From the NCBI GenBank assembly GCA_003427395.1, contig BFEA01000117.1, positions 1,931,388 through 1,960,605 on the forward strand: DNA of 29,218 bases, in the 5' to 3' direction. This DNA is from Chara braunii. Taxonomy: Eukaryota > Streptophyta > Charophyceae > Charales > Characeae. The translations under genes and the position numbers were made by a program. The notes beneath the pieces are model-generated. The model did no database searches. It was not told the origin of the DNA and worked only from the letters and a program-made list of their open reading frames with translations. Positions 1 to 10,640 of the stretch are shown piece after piece; within the stretch, counting starts at the first letter, position 1, and each line of letters starts with the position of its first letter.

Positions 1-135
1 CGGGTGCCGGGGCCGGGGTCCCGCGGGGGTGCCGGGGATCGGGCGGGCGCGGGGGTTGATTGCGGGGTCCGGAGGTCGGCGCCCCCGCGGGAGGGGGTCC
101 GGGGGTGAAATCCCGGCCCCGGCTTTGCCCCCAGG
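1..135. repeat. GC-rich G-tract sequence at the window edge
   Basis: This stretch is extremely GC-rich and contains many runs of three to five G on the plus strand. A short imperfect repeat built on GGGGTGCCGGGG recurs in the first 50 bases. No convincing coding sequence is seen. It could form G-quadruplexes. It may belong to a larger repeat cut off by the window start. Confidence 0.5.
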
Positions 136-155
136 GGTCCCCGGGTGACAACCCT

Positions 156-257
156 GGCTCCATGTGTATTCGCGATAAGGATCAGACCAACTCCTGCGTG
201 ACGAGGTCGGGAGGGTACTGCCCCGTTTTGTGCGATGCAGGACCGATGCGCTCGACA
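156..257 (+). repeat. Dispersed repeat R1, copy 1
   Basis: This segment matches the reverse complement of 15444-15547 at about 82% identity by eye over about 100 bases, with no gap needed. Because there are no indels, one reading frame also stays conserved between the copies, including a shared AGPMRST peptide, but a gap-free pair would show this even if non-coding. At the second copy the repeat lies just downstream of a probable retroelement leader, so R1 may be part of a retroelement 5' region. Confidence 0.7.
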
Positions 258-2467
258 GGTGGGGTCGTTTCCGGGGATAACGATTGTCTGTCGTTGTCCC
301 TGATTGAACGACATCTGGGTATGAGAATGCGAGAAATAAGCAAAATGAAAAGTTTTCTTTGGATTTTTTTGGTTAATCGATTGATGGTGCTGGATAGAGA
401 GTGAGTGAGAGTTAATTGTGAGAGTTGGTTTTGACTAGTATAGTAAGGGTGACACTTGAGGGATATACATTTTGACTATGCGCTCACGTACTCTGACTGG
501 TATGATGGTAGTTGAGGTTGGTACTCCTTCTGACCCTGATAGTTAGCAGGTTTCGATGATGCTTTGTATAGTTGATATTACCAAGATAAGATGAGGAAGT
601 ATCAATATGATTAAGCATGATAGTTGTGGGAGTTGGCCCTATAAGGTACCTACTATGGTCGAAAGGGTTATCCGAGTGGTCATGAGAGCAACCTGGTACA
701 TTGGCATTAGAGTGAGACCGAGGATGAGTAAGGGAGCCTAGTATGTTAGAATTCATCGGGGGACTTTGAGGAGAGTTAGGGTAATGATGTTGAAAGTCTT
801 TATAAGTATGGATATGGGAATCCTTGAGTTTGGGTTCTAAGCGGTTGTTCGGCTTGTATAGCAACGAAAGTGTGAGGTCTGTCATGCGTGATGTGTTTGA
901 ACTAGGCGTATAAGGCGGTAGGTAGACACGGTGAACGCCATATTAAGACCTCGATGGAAAGAACTACGGGAAGTAGTAGATCTGTATGACACCTTTTCGG
1001 CAAAAGTGATATTTGATTTTATGGGCAGTCGGGATAACAATGAAGGGGCTAACACTTAGACCATTGTGTTTTCCTTTAATAAGGGCAACTAGATGTAGGA
1101 GATGTTAAACCTTCACTTAAACCTTTCTAGGTTTGGACCATCTACTCAAATCTATGAGTTGGAGATAAGGATTTAAGACTATTCTTTTTTGAGGGCATCT
1201 CTTTTGAAGTTATATGTTAAACTCATCCATACATGTCATATTTTATCCGAGTAAGCGTACCTAATGTGTGAATTATGTGAGGCTATGTGCTTGGTGATTA
1301 TTTTTTTTTTAATGGTTATCCTTGTTAGAATATATACATGGGTTATGTATCTGAAGCATGCATTTGAATTTACCAGTTTGCACTGATTTATATGAGCGTC
1401 TCGAGTCTAAGTATGAACTTATGGCTGTTTATTAAGTTTATGTGTTTGGAATACTCCTCAAAGAGGGGTAGAGGCATTGCATAAAATCCACGCCTGATGC
1501 AGATTCAGGGGTGAATGGAGTGACCACTTCTTTGAGATAAGTTTCTTCTCATAAAATGGTCAATGTGTAAGGTGTACCCTAAGGAAGATTGCAATCCTAT
1601 ATTATTGTTCCCATGAAAGATGACTTTGAATAAGTTATCATTTCGTCTTATAGGTGGTAGTAAGACACACACCGAAACTCTGTTTCTGGTCCATAGTGAG
1701 TAATGTTGATGTATTCCTTGGGATAAGATAACTACACTACTACTGAATAGAAGGAAAGTATTTAAGCTTTGTCAGACCATAGTCTGTAAAGGAAGCAACT
1801 ACTATATGTCGTGAAAAGGTAGGGGGTGAATCCCCAACTATTTTTATGTCAAGTAGGTTCACCAGCACAGGACGGGACAATACATCCTGGAGCGTGTATG
1901 GTGAGGCTGTTTACTTTGTCAGTAAGGGTCTGCAAGGAGCAAGTGCTGGAATCAAAGGGAGAAGCAGTAAGGCTTGATCCTTGAGCGGGGCTCGGGGATT
2001 TGAGATGTTATCCTTTCTAAAGAGGATTACACTGCCCCTAGTCACTGTATACTTCTGTCAAAGCTTGGGGAGTAGACCGGTAGACTCTTACTGTTATTGT
2101 ATCTGAGGTTGTTTTGGGCAAGTTTTATCTTGACTGTATCATTATGATGTATTAGTATATATTTTTGACTATTTGGCTCGTTTGCGTATAATGTCAATGT
2201 TTTTTATCCTGCTAAAAATTATTGGCGTCGGATATTCAGGTAATATATCATAGTCTATGAGTTTATTATTAGGAAATTTGATATACGTGAGCGTGTTATT
2301 ACTGGGATACATTACATTTTGCTATTTCTAAGTTGGGTGGTCGTAAATACTGGAAATGATGAGTCTTAAAGAAAGATAGCGAGATATTAAGGCTTCAAGA
2401 GTAGGGAGTATGAAAAGGATGATTGTTAGCATAGTAATGGAAGGCGTATGATGGACGTTTTTCTGTA
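258..2467. other. No recognisable gene; decayed repeat DNA
   Basis: All six frames are broken by stops every few dozen codons. The longest open stretch is a 133-codon frame on the minus strand at 484-885, whose product is rich in H, N, S and P and resembles no family I know. Given the gag remnant downstream, this may be the decayed LTR and leader of element A, but no boundary can be seen. Confidence 0.5.
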
Positions 2468-3539
2468 ATGGGCAGAACCCAGACAAAGCGAAAAGCAACA
2501 CAGGATGCCTTATGCTAAAGGGGATCTCAATATGGCCTTACCAGCTTAAAGGGACGATGAATTTGAGATATTTCTACCAAGGCAAATCAAGGAAGGAGAA
2601 TATATCTCTTTCTGGTGGGGCATGTAAATAGACAAGGGGGTCTTCGTTTGAATCGAGTCTGGCTTTGATGATGATCAGGAGTGTGCAATCGTGAAGGTGA
2701 CCCTGTACGCCCTACCATCATTTTGGGTCTTGCATGGGATTCAGTTGGCGCTTGGGCATGGAAGCCTACTCGAAAGGCCTTTGAGAATAGTAGAGGGAGC
2801 TGCAGCGAAGTGGGTGAGAGGAAGGGTTCATGAAGGAGAGGTACATGTGGAGACTCGTATAGAAGTCAAGCGAGTTGAATATTTTATACTTCTCTCAACC
2901 TCGTTGTGTGTCGTCCTGCTCAGTTTGCTTGTATAAAAAAAATTTGGGGGACAAGAGAGGGTAGAGGCCGCAGCAGAAGCCGCTTTGAAAACACTGGAAT
3001 GAGGATATGCGCGGTACGCGTGCGAGTTGATATATGGTCTGTACCTGGACCAAAGGTTTATACCCCGTGGTCAAGGGCTCAGAAATATGGTCAATATTGT
3101 TGATCCCTATGATTGCTCCCACGGTCCAGATGAAAGGGTTATAGATTGGAACGAGATTCGGGCGGTAGCGGACAGATAGAGAGTATCTTTATACTCTGCC
3201 AAGTGTGTTTCTCACAAACTTGTGTATGACCCCCTTATTACGTAGTACAAGTGCGGTGACCAATGACAGTTGTAGCCACTACTATTGTCTGTCTATGGCT
3301 GGGTTTTGGAAGCCCTACCCGCATAGTGTGTATATAGTGCTCATAGTACCCTTAACGTTTAGAGCAAGGGTAACTAAGATTTAAGGTTTTGTTGTGTGAG
3401 CAAGAAGATAGTTTGTATGATCTGAGAGTTAACAGTGTTATTTGCTCTTATCTGTCTTCAGATTTCTTGGACTATAACTTAATGATATATTGCTTGCTAT
3501 GCGTATTAGGCCAGCATCAACATCATGGCCGAAGAAAGT
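2468..3539 (+). pseudogene. Possible decayed N-terminal part of gag A
   Basis: An ATG at 2468 opens a short basic peptide beginning MGRTQTKRKATQDA. Its MGR start recalls the MGR start of the gag in element B at 8184. The frame is closed by a TAA within about 20 codons. From there to about 3540 no frame stays open for long: there is an 81-codon frame at 2691-2936 and 65- and 73-codon frames after it, and none has recognisable content. The distance from here to the zinc knuckle at 4266 would suit a gag of 600-700 residues. The assignment rests mainly on position. Confidence 0.25.
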
Positions 3540-4463
3540 GGTTTCGCCAAGATCCTGCTTTGGAGGAGTTCATACCTCATAAAGGGGTTGTTGTGCAAGT
3601 CGGGGCATGACTCGATGAGCCCAGATCTTCAAGCCTTGTTGTTTCAAGGAAGAAATTTGTCTAGCTTCCTGCACGATTATCATAACTTCAGTCTCGCGAA
3701 GATATAGGACGAGAGAGTCATGTCGGGTCTGTTGTCGTTGTTCGACTGTGAGAACATGAGCGAGGAAGTGAACATTTTCGTATTAAGGTCACGGACATGA
3801 GGTGAACTCGAGAGCTTCTTGAGAAAAAGGTTCCCAGAAGAAAACGATCTCATTCAGCATCACAGGATCCTTCAAACTACACTAGCTGTTGAAGGTGCGT
3901 CAGCGCAAAAACGGGTAGCTGGTGAACAAAGAGAAACAAAGATATTGAAAGAAAGAATTGCGCAATTGGAGGAAGTTAGGAGAGGCAAGCGGAAGACTCC
4001 AGAAACGATGTTGGATGGGCCTGGGGGCGAAGATGCGAAAGAGATGGATGGTGATGAATGAGATCCCCTCCACCGCAAGAAGATCCCGAGAAAGTGGCCT
4101 GGTGCTCGAGGAGGAGAAAGAGAAAGGGGGAGGGGCAATCAGAAGAAAGGGTGTGAGCACCCTAACTTAACCAAAAGCCAGAGGAAGGTAAGGAGTCGAG
4201 CTCAGGTGGATTCAAATGGTGGAAGTGAATTTGGAGGAGGAAAAACCGATTGGAAGAAAGACACTTGCAGGCATTGTGCTAAAGAGGGGCATATAATAAA
4301 GTTTTGTCGTGAACGAATGGTGGATGAAGCAATTGGCTTAATAAGGACTAATATTGAAGGGGATGTATTTGACAGGACTGGGAAGTATATCGATCCGACC
4401 ATCCCTGGCGGAACGCAAAAAGAGGCTTTGCGGAGAGACAGAACATCTAGCACTGCCTCTTGA
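3540..4463 (+). pseudogene. gag: Ty3/gypsy-type gag pseudogene (element A), capsid-like region and CCHC zinc knuckle
   Basis: Gag is the structural polyprotein that packages retrotransposon RNA. From about 3604 the plus strand encodes LLFQGRNLSSFLHDYHNF, matching the 'F.G.NLS.FL..Y..F' pattern of plant gypsy gag domains. After two in-frame stops (TAG at about 3705, TGA at about 3798) comes LESFLRKRFPEENDL, then a charged helix with heptad-like spacing at about 3930-3990 that is probably a coiled coil. After a further stop and frame changes, 4266-4307 encodes CRHCAKEGHIIKFC, a complete CX2CX4HX4C nucleocapsid knuckle. It is followed by a segment containing YIDPTIPGG that is nearly repeated in element B. 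The first two stops replace positions where tryptophan is likely (TGG to TAG or TGA). No protease or reverse transcriptase follows, so this is an isolated, dead gag. Confidence 0.8.
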
Positions 4464-6798
4464 TTGTGATTGTGGAGGGAATGGAGATGTGTGAGAAGGA
4501 CCTAAAGATTTGAGTGAATCACAAGCGTATGCAAGGAACACCAATAATGTAGTTGTGTTTAATAGCACAAAGGACGGAGGGAAGGGGTTTTGCAATAATG
4601 GTCCGGTAAGATAACTCGAGTCACAGACAGGAGGTATGGGTGGTTTTAGGTGGAATCCTAACAAGATAGTTGTATATGGGTGATATGTTAGGACTGTATC
4701 GAGTCGGGTTGTTGGAATGCCACGAGCAGGTAGATCAACGAGTGGCTTTAAGGGCGTTGTTATGTAATGGAAATTTGTTTCAGTAGTGTATTTGAGTAGA
4801 TATAAGGACCTCTCTAAGCTATAAATATATGTAGGTTTATCATTAAGAAGAGAAGAGTCGAGACTTGTTTCCCGTCTAGGGTAAGATGGTAGTACATGTA
4901 TAAGAGGTGTGGGAGGCTTAGGGAGTGACTTCGGTGTGTGTGAAATTTAGACTCTCTGGCCTGGAAGTACAATATGTGAGATTTGTGTGAAACTCATTAG
5001 TAACGCAGTGGTTGTTTGGTGTGCTTTGTGTTGCTTTTCGGATATTTGGGTGCGCCTTGGGGTTTAGTTCAAGTTGATTTCCCTCGAGTTAGGGGGTGTG
5101 ATTACATCCTAATCAAGACTGTTTTTGTCTAGCTCTGGTCAAGGCGACCCCGGTCTTTGTGTGAAATTGGTGTTGTTCTTAGTTGAGATTGTTCAACTCT
5201 AAGTGTACATATGTAATTCAAGACTATGATTGTTCGCTTTTTGAGTTGAGATATTACACCCCTGAGTATATATTAAGCTGAGATTTTACCTGAGACTATT
5301 TCTTGTATATGACGATCACAATCACTCTCTCATGTGTGGTTTTATCATGATGAATGATGGTTTTGTAAGAAAAATGTATGAAAAATATCCCGTGTATTGT
5401 GTATGTTGTGAAAATGAGTGGATGTAAACAGTTTACTCTTCGGTATATTCGTGCGATCTACCCACGGGCGGGTGATAGGGCCGGGTATACGGAGAGAGAG
5501 TGCAGTCTGTTTTTGTGAAAAGTGTGAGAATCCTAAGGGATTTATGGGTCTTTGAGACTCGAATGTTTACCATGCCAAATGTTTATTGTTGAATTGTGAT
5601 GAGGACTCATAAGTTGGTCTCTCAGTTTGAGTTGTTTTATGGTTGAAACACCTTCGAGTGAGAAGGCAGTCCTTTGTTTATTTGGAGACTTGTCTTCAGA
5701 GAGGGAAATGTTTTAAAGAAAGGTCGTGAGAAAGTTCATCCTAAAGAGAGAGGGATGACTGGGAGACCTAATGAGTGAGACCTCCTTCAGATAGAAGGCG
5801 GTCAAACGGTTTAATGGCATGAAAAGTTGAACTGAATGATAGAGTCTGATGAGAAGGACCAAGTTTTTGTTTGGCCATTGGTGAAGTTTTCAAGAGGTCG
5901 CAAGATTGGTTCATTCGAGAGATGTCATTAAGATATGTGGCTTTCTTGCTCTGATCAAGTTGGGAGGTCACGACCTTGTGAATCTGGCAGTAATTCGGTT
6001 TTGTGAAAGTGGAGAGGATGTCGTGCTCTCTGTGTTGTCCAACAGAGGGCTGGTAAATGCCTTTATGTGTGACAGACCTTTGCGTAGACCCACAATAAGC
6101 CTGTATTGTTGCGACACACCGTCCAGTCACTTGTGTTAATCTTAAGACATTGACAGTAATACCAAGCTAACGGTAAAGATTAACATCATTAGGGTGCAAC
6201 CCCTAGTGTTGGCTTCTGATCGGCGTAACCTGAATAGCGGGCCTACGTTTTGCCAAGGGAGTAAAGACTTAAAGGGGTGTGGCCACCTAGTAGGAGGGGT
6301 TTACTCCCACGGAACGGCGTGGGATAAAAGTCAAGTCAATTGAGTTTTTTTTAGTCCTGATTAATTGCTTATCAGGAGAAAGTCTATCGTGGCGCAACCT
6401 GCGAAGGTACGACCACTAAGATAACAATGAGGTGGGCCGTAGATCTGACACGATCACCCAAACTATGGTGGGTGAGGATGGAGACCTGACCTTTCTGTAC
6501 TAGACTGCAGGACGTCGACGTTTGTCTAGGACAAAGGGGATAGGACAGTCAAGAGGGTCGTTGAAACTTATGTTGTAGTATGTATGCCTAGTACACCGGC
6601 GTCCTAGTATCAGGACAATGGAGACCCAGGTTAGAATCCTGACAACATACAGTTATATGGGCACGGATTGTTGGCGGCCTCGAACCGGAGTCTGCCGGCT
6701 GATCGGATTGGTTCCTTTCTCATCAGCATTTGGACTATGGTTGAACTGATAGCTTTTTTATTTTGCGAAGCGACGGGGACGTCGCTTAATATGGTTCG
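4464..6798. other. No recognisable gene; decayed repeat DNA
   Basis: The 2.3 kb downstream of gag A hold no recognisable protease, reverse transcriptase, RNase H or integrase motif in any frame. The longest open frames are a 120-codon one at 5768-6130 on the minus strand and a 77-codon one overlapping it on the plus strand. Both resemble nothing I know. A box-B-like CAGGTTAGAATCCTG at about 6627-6641 may be a tRNA-derived trace but has no clear partner. Confidence 0.45.
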
Positions 6799-7570
6799 GT
6801 AAGTTGTCGGTGCGAATACCCTTACAAGGGTATCCGCCCTGGTTTTTGCAGGTGACAGACAATAAGTTAGGGTTAAGGTTAAGTATACCGCGCGAGACGC
6901 AACTGGGTCTGTGGTTTACACTTATTGGGTGATTGACTAGAGTATGGAGTGTGTGGGCGCACATGCTTAAGGCGCACGTGATCTCTTTTCCTTTTGATGG
7001 TTGTGAAAATCGGTGTTCGTCGGCAGCCAGGTTTTTTTTTCCATTAAACTAGGATTAAAAGGAGTTCGTCTCTTGATTGGTGCGCTTGCCTACTACTTGT
7101 GAGTACGTGCGAAAGACGACGTTGACGACGATGTGGTTTTGAAAACGTTTCAGTAGATCTACGCGCCGTGCAGCACCCACGTACATAGACGTCCGTCAAG
7201 ACTAGATCCGGCCTTGGACCTAGCGCTATTGGGTGCAGTGTTTATCGGAGAGATTCAGGGATTGAGATTGAGCAGCGACGACGTGGGGATATCAGAACAG
7301 CACGAAGGGCCCGACGGGGCTATCCCCCTTGGTTTTGCCAACGACTGCGTCAGAACAGTGCTAGCTCTTTCTTTTCTTCGTCATATTCTGACAATTAAAT
7401 ATTTCCAAATATTTTTATTATTTTCGTGCTCTGACGCTCCCTGATTCAGATGCAGCACCGGGCTTAGAGACCATCACTACGGTCGAGGACCTTGAGTATG
7501 CGCCTCTTTTCACGGGTGCGTTCGGATTCTGCGTGTTCGGGGTGTTGGCAAGATCCCTGTACCCTGGTCG
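6799..7570 (+). repeat. LTR-like repeat, copy 1 (5' end of element B)
   Basis: The segment starts TGTCGGTGCG, followed at once by a near-perfect palindrome (AATACCCTT, AC, AAGGGTATC). Its sequence aligns along its whole length with the reverse complement of about 23304-21800, and more weakly with that of 12960-12010. Shared landmarks in order are the palindrome, a CCCTGGTTTTTGC block, a GTGTGTGGGCGCAC block, the CCTTGGACCTAGCGCTATTG block near 7213 and the GGGCTATCCCCCTTGG block near 7317. It lies upstream of a gag leader on the same strand, so an LTR is the natural reading. The 3' boundary is not resolved because homology to copy 2 continues into the leader. No second LTR in the same orientation is present in the window. 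Confidence 0.65.
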
Positions 7571-8183
7571 TTTTTGAATGCAGATCGAGGAGTTCAACGT
7601 GCCTGCGAGCGGTGGGTGGTTAGCCCACGAAGCGTAAGAAACCTGAATAACGGGGTTCGCTGCAAGTGCACGGTCGGCCAACCGCAATCTGCCGCGAGGG
7701 GTTGAGTGTGGGTATGTCGTCAGGGCCGAAAGTTGGTGGGTGGAGCCCCGACACAGAGGCTTGAAAACGGTCTCAAGGCGCTGTTGAGGGACTGCAGTGG
7801 CGTCGCAGTAAGCTGAGGATCTTGGGGAACCCCTTTCCACGACGTTTTTTTTTTTTTTTTTTAAGTTCTCATTTGACTATTTGCTATTACCACCGAGAGA
7901 GGCACAAGAAACCGCTTCACTGGGCTGAGGCTGCCGGCTATGCAGCGAGCCTTGCGCCCTTCAGCCGTCACTCTGCCAAGAATCATTACCGCGTCCGCAT
8001 ATAGGTCGCGCTGCAGCAGTAGCGGGGTTCTGGGCTTGTCATCTCGACAAGTGAGTTGTTACATCCGCCTTTGCGGATTTCGGCATTGCACGACCGGAAC
8101 TCGACGTTCAGCGTTGACAACGCCCTTCAAGGAGTCGGGCCAACGGACGACTTCCGACATAGGAGAAGAGCGGGGGGGCAGCC
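7571..8183 (+). other. Untranslated leader of element B
   Basis: This links the LTR-like repeat to the gag start. It holds an 18-base T run at 7845-7862. A splice-donor-like CAA/GTGAGT has its GT at 8051. Just before the gag ATG is a purine-rich AGGAGAAGAGCGGGGGGGC block. The leader of the inverted copy near 21190-21400 aligns with it, including the donor-like site (there CAG/GTAAGT) and the purine block. Overlapping open frames on both strands here resemble no protein. Confidence 0.55.
8051..8056 (+). promoter_or_regulatory. Candidate splice donor in the element B leader
   Basis: The hexamer GTGAGT follows CGACAA. The aligned position of the inverted copy reads CGACAG/GTAAGT on the minus strand (GTAAGT at 21358-21353). 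This is the only part of the leader that matches a plant 5' splice site well in both copies. No acceptor has been identified. Confidence 0.35.
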
Positions 8184-9729
8184 ATGGGAAGACTGAACCC
8201 GGAGGCAGAGCCAGAAGAAGAAGAGGAAGAAGAAGAGGAGTCGGAGCCCTTGAAGTTAAGAAAGGTTCAGCGAAAGGCCAGAAATCTGGCTCAATGGGGG
8301 CAAGGTTTAGGAAGGGGTCAAAGTTCCTCGGCTGTTGTGATGCCACCACCTGAGTCACAAGGCCGGGAAGGGATGATAATGCCATCACAAACTAGACAAG
8401 CGCCTTACGGGCAGTGGCCAGCCTATGGACCTCCGAATCCCTAGCCCGACCTTAACCCGTATGCGCCATGGTCCGTAAGTGGGCAGTATAAGCTCTATAC
8501 GGGGGCTTCAATGAGTATGGCATCTTCCCGGTTTCCAGGGCCCCAAGCTTAGCAAGCAAGTTAGCCGAACCCGCAGCCAAACCATCCACAGCAGTCAGCG
8601 CTGCAAAGACCTCAAGCGAATCAGGGTGGCTGACGTGGTAAAGGTCAAGAATGAGGTTGAGGTAGAGGAAATTGAGATCGTGGAGGAGATGGAAGAGGAA
8701 ACGGTGGTGGCAATTCGGGTGGCGGAGGACAAGGGGATTGGAACGCGTCAGGGAAGAGAGGAGGTCAGAAAGGTGGACAAGGATATGGTAGGGAAAGAGT
8801 GGATTGGAGGAATGTGATATGCGGGCATTGTGGGGAAAAAAAGGCATATGATTAAATTTTGCCATGTCCGGAGGAATGATGAGGACGAAGGGTTGATTAA
8901 TACAAACATAGATGGAAGCGTCTCTGATAAATTTGAAAACTATATCGACCCTATGATTCCAGGAGGGATGAGAAGAGAGGCTCTGCGACGAGCAGACGCG
9001 AAGAATGCACCTGCCCCACCAACCATGTTTCACATCCGACAAGAAGAAGAGGCTCACTCTGGCATAAGGGTGGAGGAGATAGGGAAGAATGAGGAGGTGG
9101 ATCAGAAAGCAAAAGTTGGCACCATAAGAGATGAACCCATAGTAATAGAGTCAGAAGATAAAGAAGAAAAGCACGGTTGGGTTGAGGCAAGAAGTACGCT
9201 GAAGAGAATGGAGGACTTGGTGGAAAAAATAGGAAGATACCAAAGGAAGTTAGTTGATATTTGCGAGGAGGTTAGCAAGAGGAAAGGAAAGAGACAACTT
9301 GTATACCTCTATGATTCAAGTCTAGGACCGATGGGAGAGCCTGAAAAATTGTCAGGAGTGATAATCTTGGGGTCGGCGCCTCGATCTGGGATGGCCTTTA
9401 GGGCGCCATCAAGACAAGGAAGGGCGCCTCTATGAGTCATGATAAGGGCTACGGGGCTGGTGAACTCTGATCAGCCAGCTAAAGATATTCTTGAGCCAAG
9501 TAAGGAGAATCGGTTGTTGAGGTCCCGGAGGACGAGGATGAAGAGGATGAGAGGTTGAGGCAGGAGGAGGATAAGTGAGCGGAAGAAAGAGCCAAAAAGA
9601 GGGGTCTTAAAATGCACACCGACCAATCCCAACGGGAAAGAGGAAGAAATATATTGTTCGGGTCGAGGAAGATTATAATGTCGAGAAGATGATGAACATA
9701 ATTTTTTTGCGTTATAATCACCTTAAAGG
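8184..9729 (+). pseudogene. gag: Ty3/gypsy-type gag pseudogene (element B) with CCHC zinc knuckle
   Basis: The product would be a nucleocapsid-type gag. It starts MGRLNPEAEP, then has an acidic run of about ten Glu (8212-8243), a Gln/Pro-rich stretch and an Arg/Gly-rich RNA-binding-like stretch up to about 8800. One reading frame runs from 8184 to about 8835 without a frameshift but with seven stops: TAG at 8442, 8550 and 8562, and TGA at 8631, 8652, 8658 and 8673. The CX2CX4HX4C knuckle spans 8820-8862 and is broken by one extra A in an A7 run at 8836-8842. After it an open frame runs to 9435, with a YIDPMIPGG segment shared with gag A, a charged region, and a TGA at 9433. A further frameshift follows, then an acidic stretch with a TGA at 9576. 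The start is chosen by position after the conserved leader block. The C-terminal part grades into the pre-protease region. Confidence 0.85.
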
Positions 9730-9861
9730 ATGTCTTTGCTTCAGCTCCTAGACTGCGAGACGAGCTCAAAGTCCGATTATCTAGAAAGATGGTGGCTAGT
9801 GTGCACCCGAGAACCACAATTCTCAGAGAAGAAGAGTGGGTGGAAACGGGCACCAAGATGG
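9730..9861 (+). pseudogene. Pre-protease segment of element B, left of the foldback insertion
   Basis: In the frame of the ATG at 9789 this encodes SVHPRTTILREEEW and then ETGTKM. From memory, this region directly precedes the retroviral-type protease in related algal elements. The frame stops making sense right after the heptamer AAGATGG at 9855-9861. The same heptamer reappears at 10321, where the protease frame resumes, so the two coding pieces were once adjacent. Confidence 0.6.
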
Positions 9862-10320
9862 GAGAGCAGGTTAACAATAGTCGTATTTTTCATCACCACT
9901 TCAGGACACCCTTCACCACTTCAGGATGTAGCCTGCCTAAACATGTGGTTTTCAGGGTCTTCGGACCTTTCACCACTTCAGGACCATTCAGGTATGAAAA
10001 TCCTGAATGGTCCTGAAGTGGTGAAAGCTCCGAAGACCCTGAAAACCACCTGCTTAGGCAGACTGCATCCTCAAGTGTTGAAGGGTGGTTTTCATGGTCT
10101 TCGGACCTTTCATTACTTCAAGATCATTTAGGATTTTCAGACTGCCCAAAACTCTCACTTGACCACTTCAGGACACCCTTCACCACTTCAGGATGTAGCC
10201 TGCCTAAATATGTCGTTTTCAGGATCTTCGGACATTTCACCACTTCAGGACCATTCAGGATTTTCAGACTGCCAAAAATTCTCACTTCAGAATTTTCAGT
10301 TACCCGATAACCGTTTGTGT
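9862..10320. mobile_element. Foldback-type insertion with 7-bp target duplication
   Basis: This 459-bp insert splits the protease region of element B. Its core is an inverted repeat of two 86-bp arms, 9907-9992 and 10002-10087, with 7 mismatches (92%) around a 9-base loop. A 97-bp direct copy of the left arm and its edge (9896-9992) lies at 10163-10259 with about 4 mismatches. A partial, more diverged copy lies at about 10088-10161. The word CACCACTTCAGGA recurs throughout. The heptamer AAGATGG flanks the insert at 9855-9861 and 10321-10327, and the coding frames on either side meet at it, so it reads as a target-site duplication. No transposase is present. The outermost ends show only weak inverted similarity, so the superfamily is uncertain. 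Confidence 0.75.
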
Positions 10321-10640
10321 AAGATGGATTGGGAATCTGTTGCATGCGGGTGCCTCGAAGTGATAGTCAAAGGTAAACCTTGCACGACGATGGTGGATAC
10401 AGGTGCGAAAATTAACCTCATAAAGGAGGAACATGCTTTGCACCTTGGAATGAAAATCAATCGCTCCAACAACGGAGTCCTTATGGGAGCGAATACTATA
10501 TCAGTGTTTGTAGGGACCACGTCGAGCGTGGTCATGGAGATTGGGAAGGTAAAGGTAAGGAGTTGTTTCTTGTAATGCCAAATTTGGATCATCCTATCCT
10601 ACTGGGCCGATCTTTCATGAGCAGAACGACCCAACCATTG
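10321..10640 (+). pseudogene. Retroviral-type aspartic protease pseudogene (element B)
   Basis: The pepsin-like retroviral protease cleaves the gag-pol polyprotein. The frame opening MDWESVACGCLEV has the active-site loop as MVDTGAKINLI (DTGA at about 10396-10407). About 60 residues later comes the second conserved segment, HPILLGRSF, at about 10590-10617, which fits the 'ILLGR-F' motif of this family. The two motifs are in different frames: the first frame ends at a TAA at 10573-10575, so a small indel lies there. The foldback insertion directly upstream separates it from its natural amino-terminal flank. The active-site Asp is intact, but the gene cannot give a continuous product. Confidence 0.85.

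Noticed and set aside
484-885. 133-codon open frame on the minus strand
   Set aside because: The peptide is rich in H, N, S and P without domains, lies in stop-riddled repeat DNA, and has no conserved partner elsewhere in the window.
5768-6130. 120-codon minus-strand open frame
   Set aside because: It has no recognisable domain, and an overlapping plus-strand frame of similar quality suggests chance.
7418-7840. 140-codon minus-strand open frame in the LTR/leader region
   Set aside because: It is antisense to the element, and the aligned copy 2 does not keep the frame.
8452-9057. 201-codon minus-strand open frame antisense to gag B
   Set aside because: It is a shadow of the gag reading frame, whose zinc knuckle and shared YIDP segment are on the plus strand.
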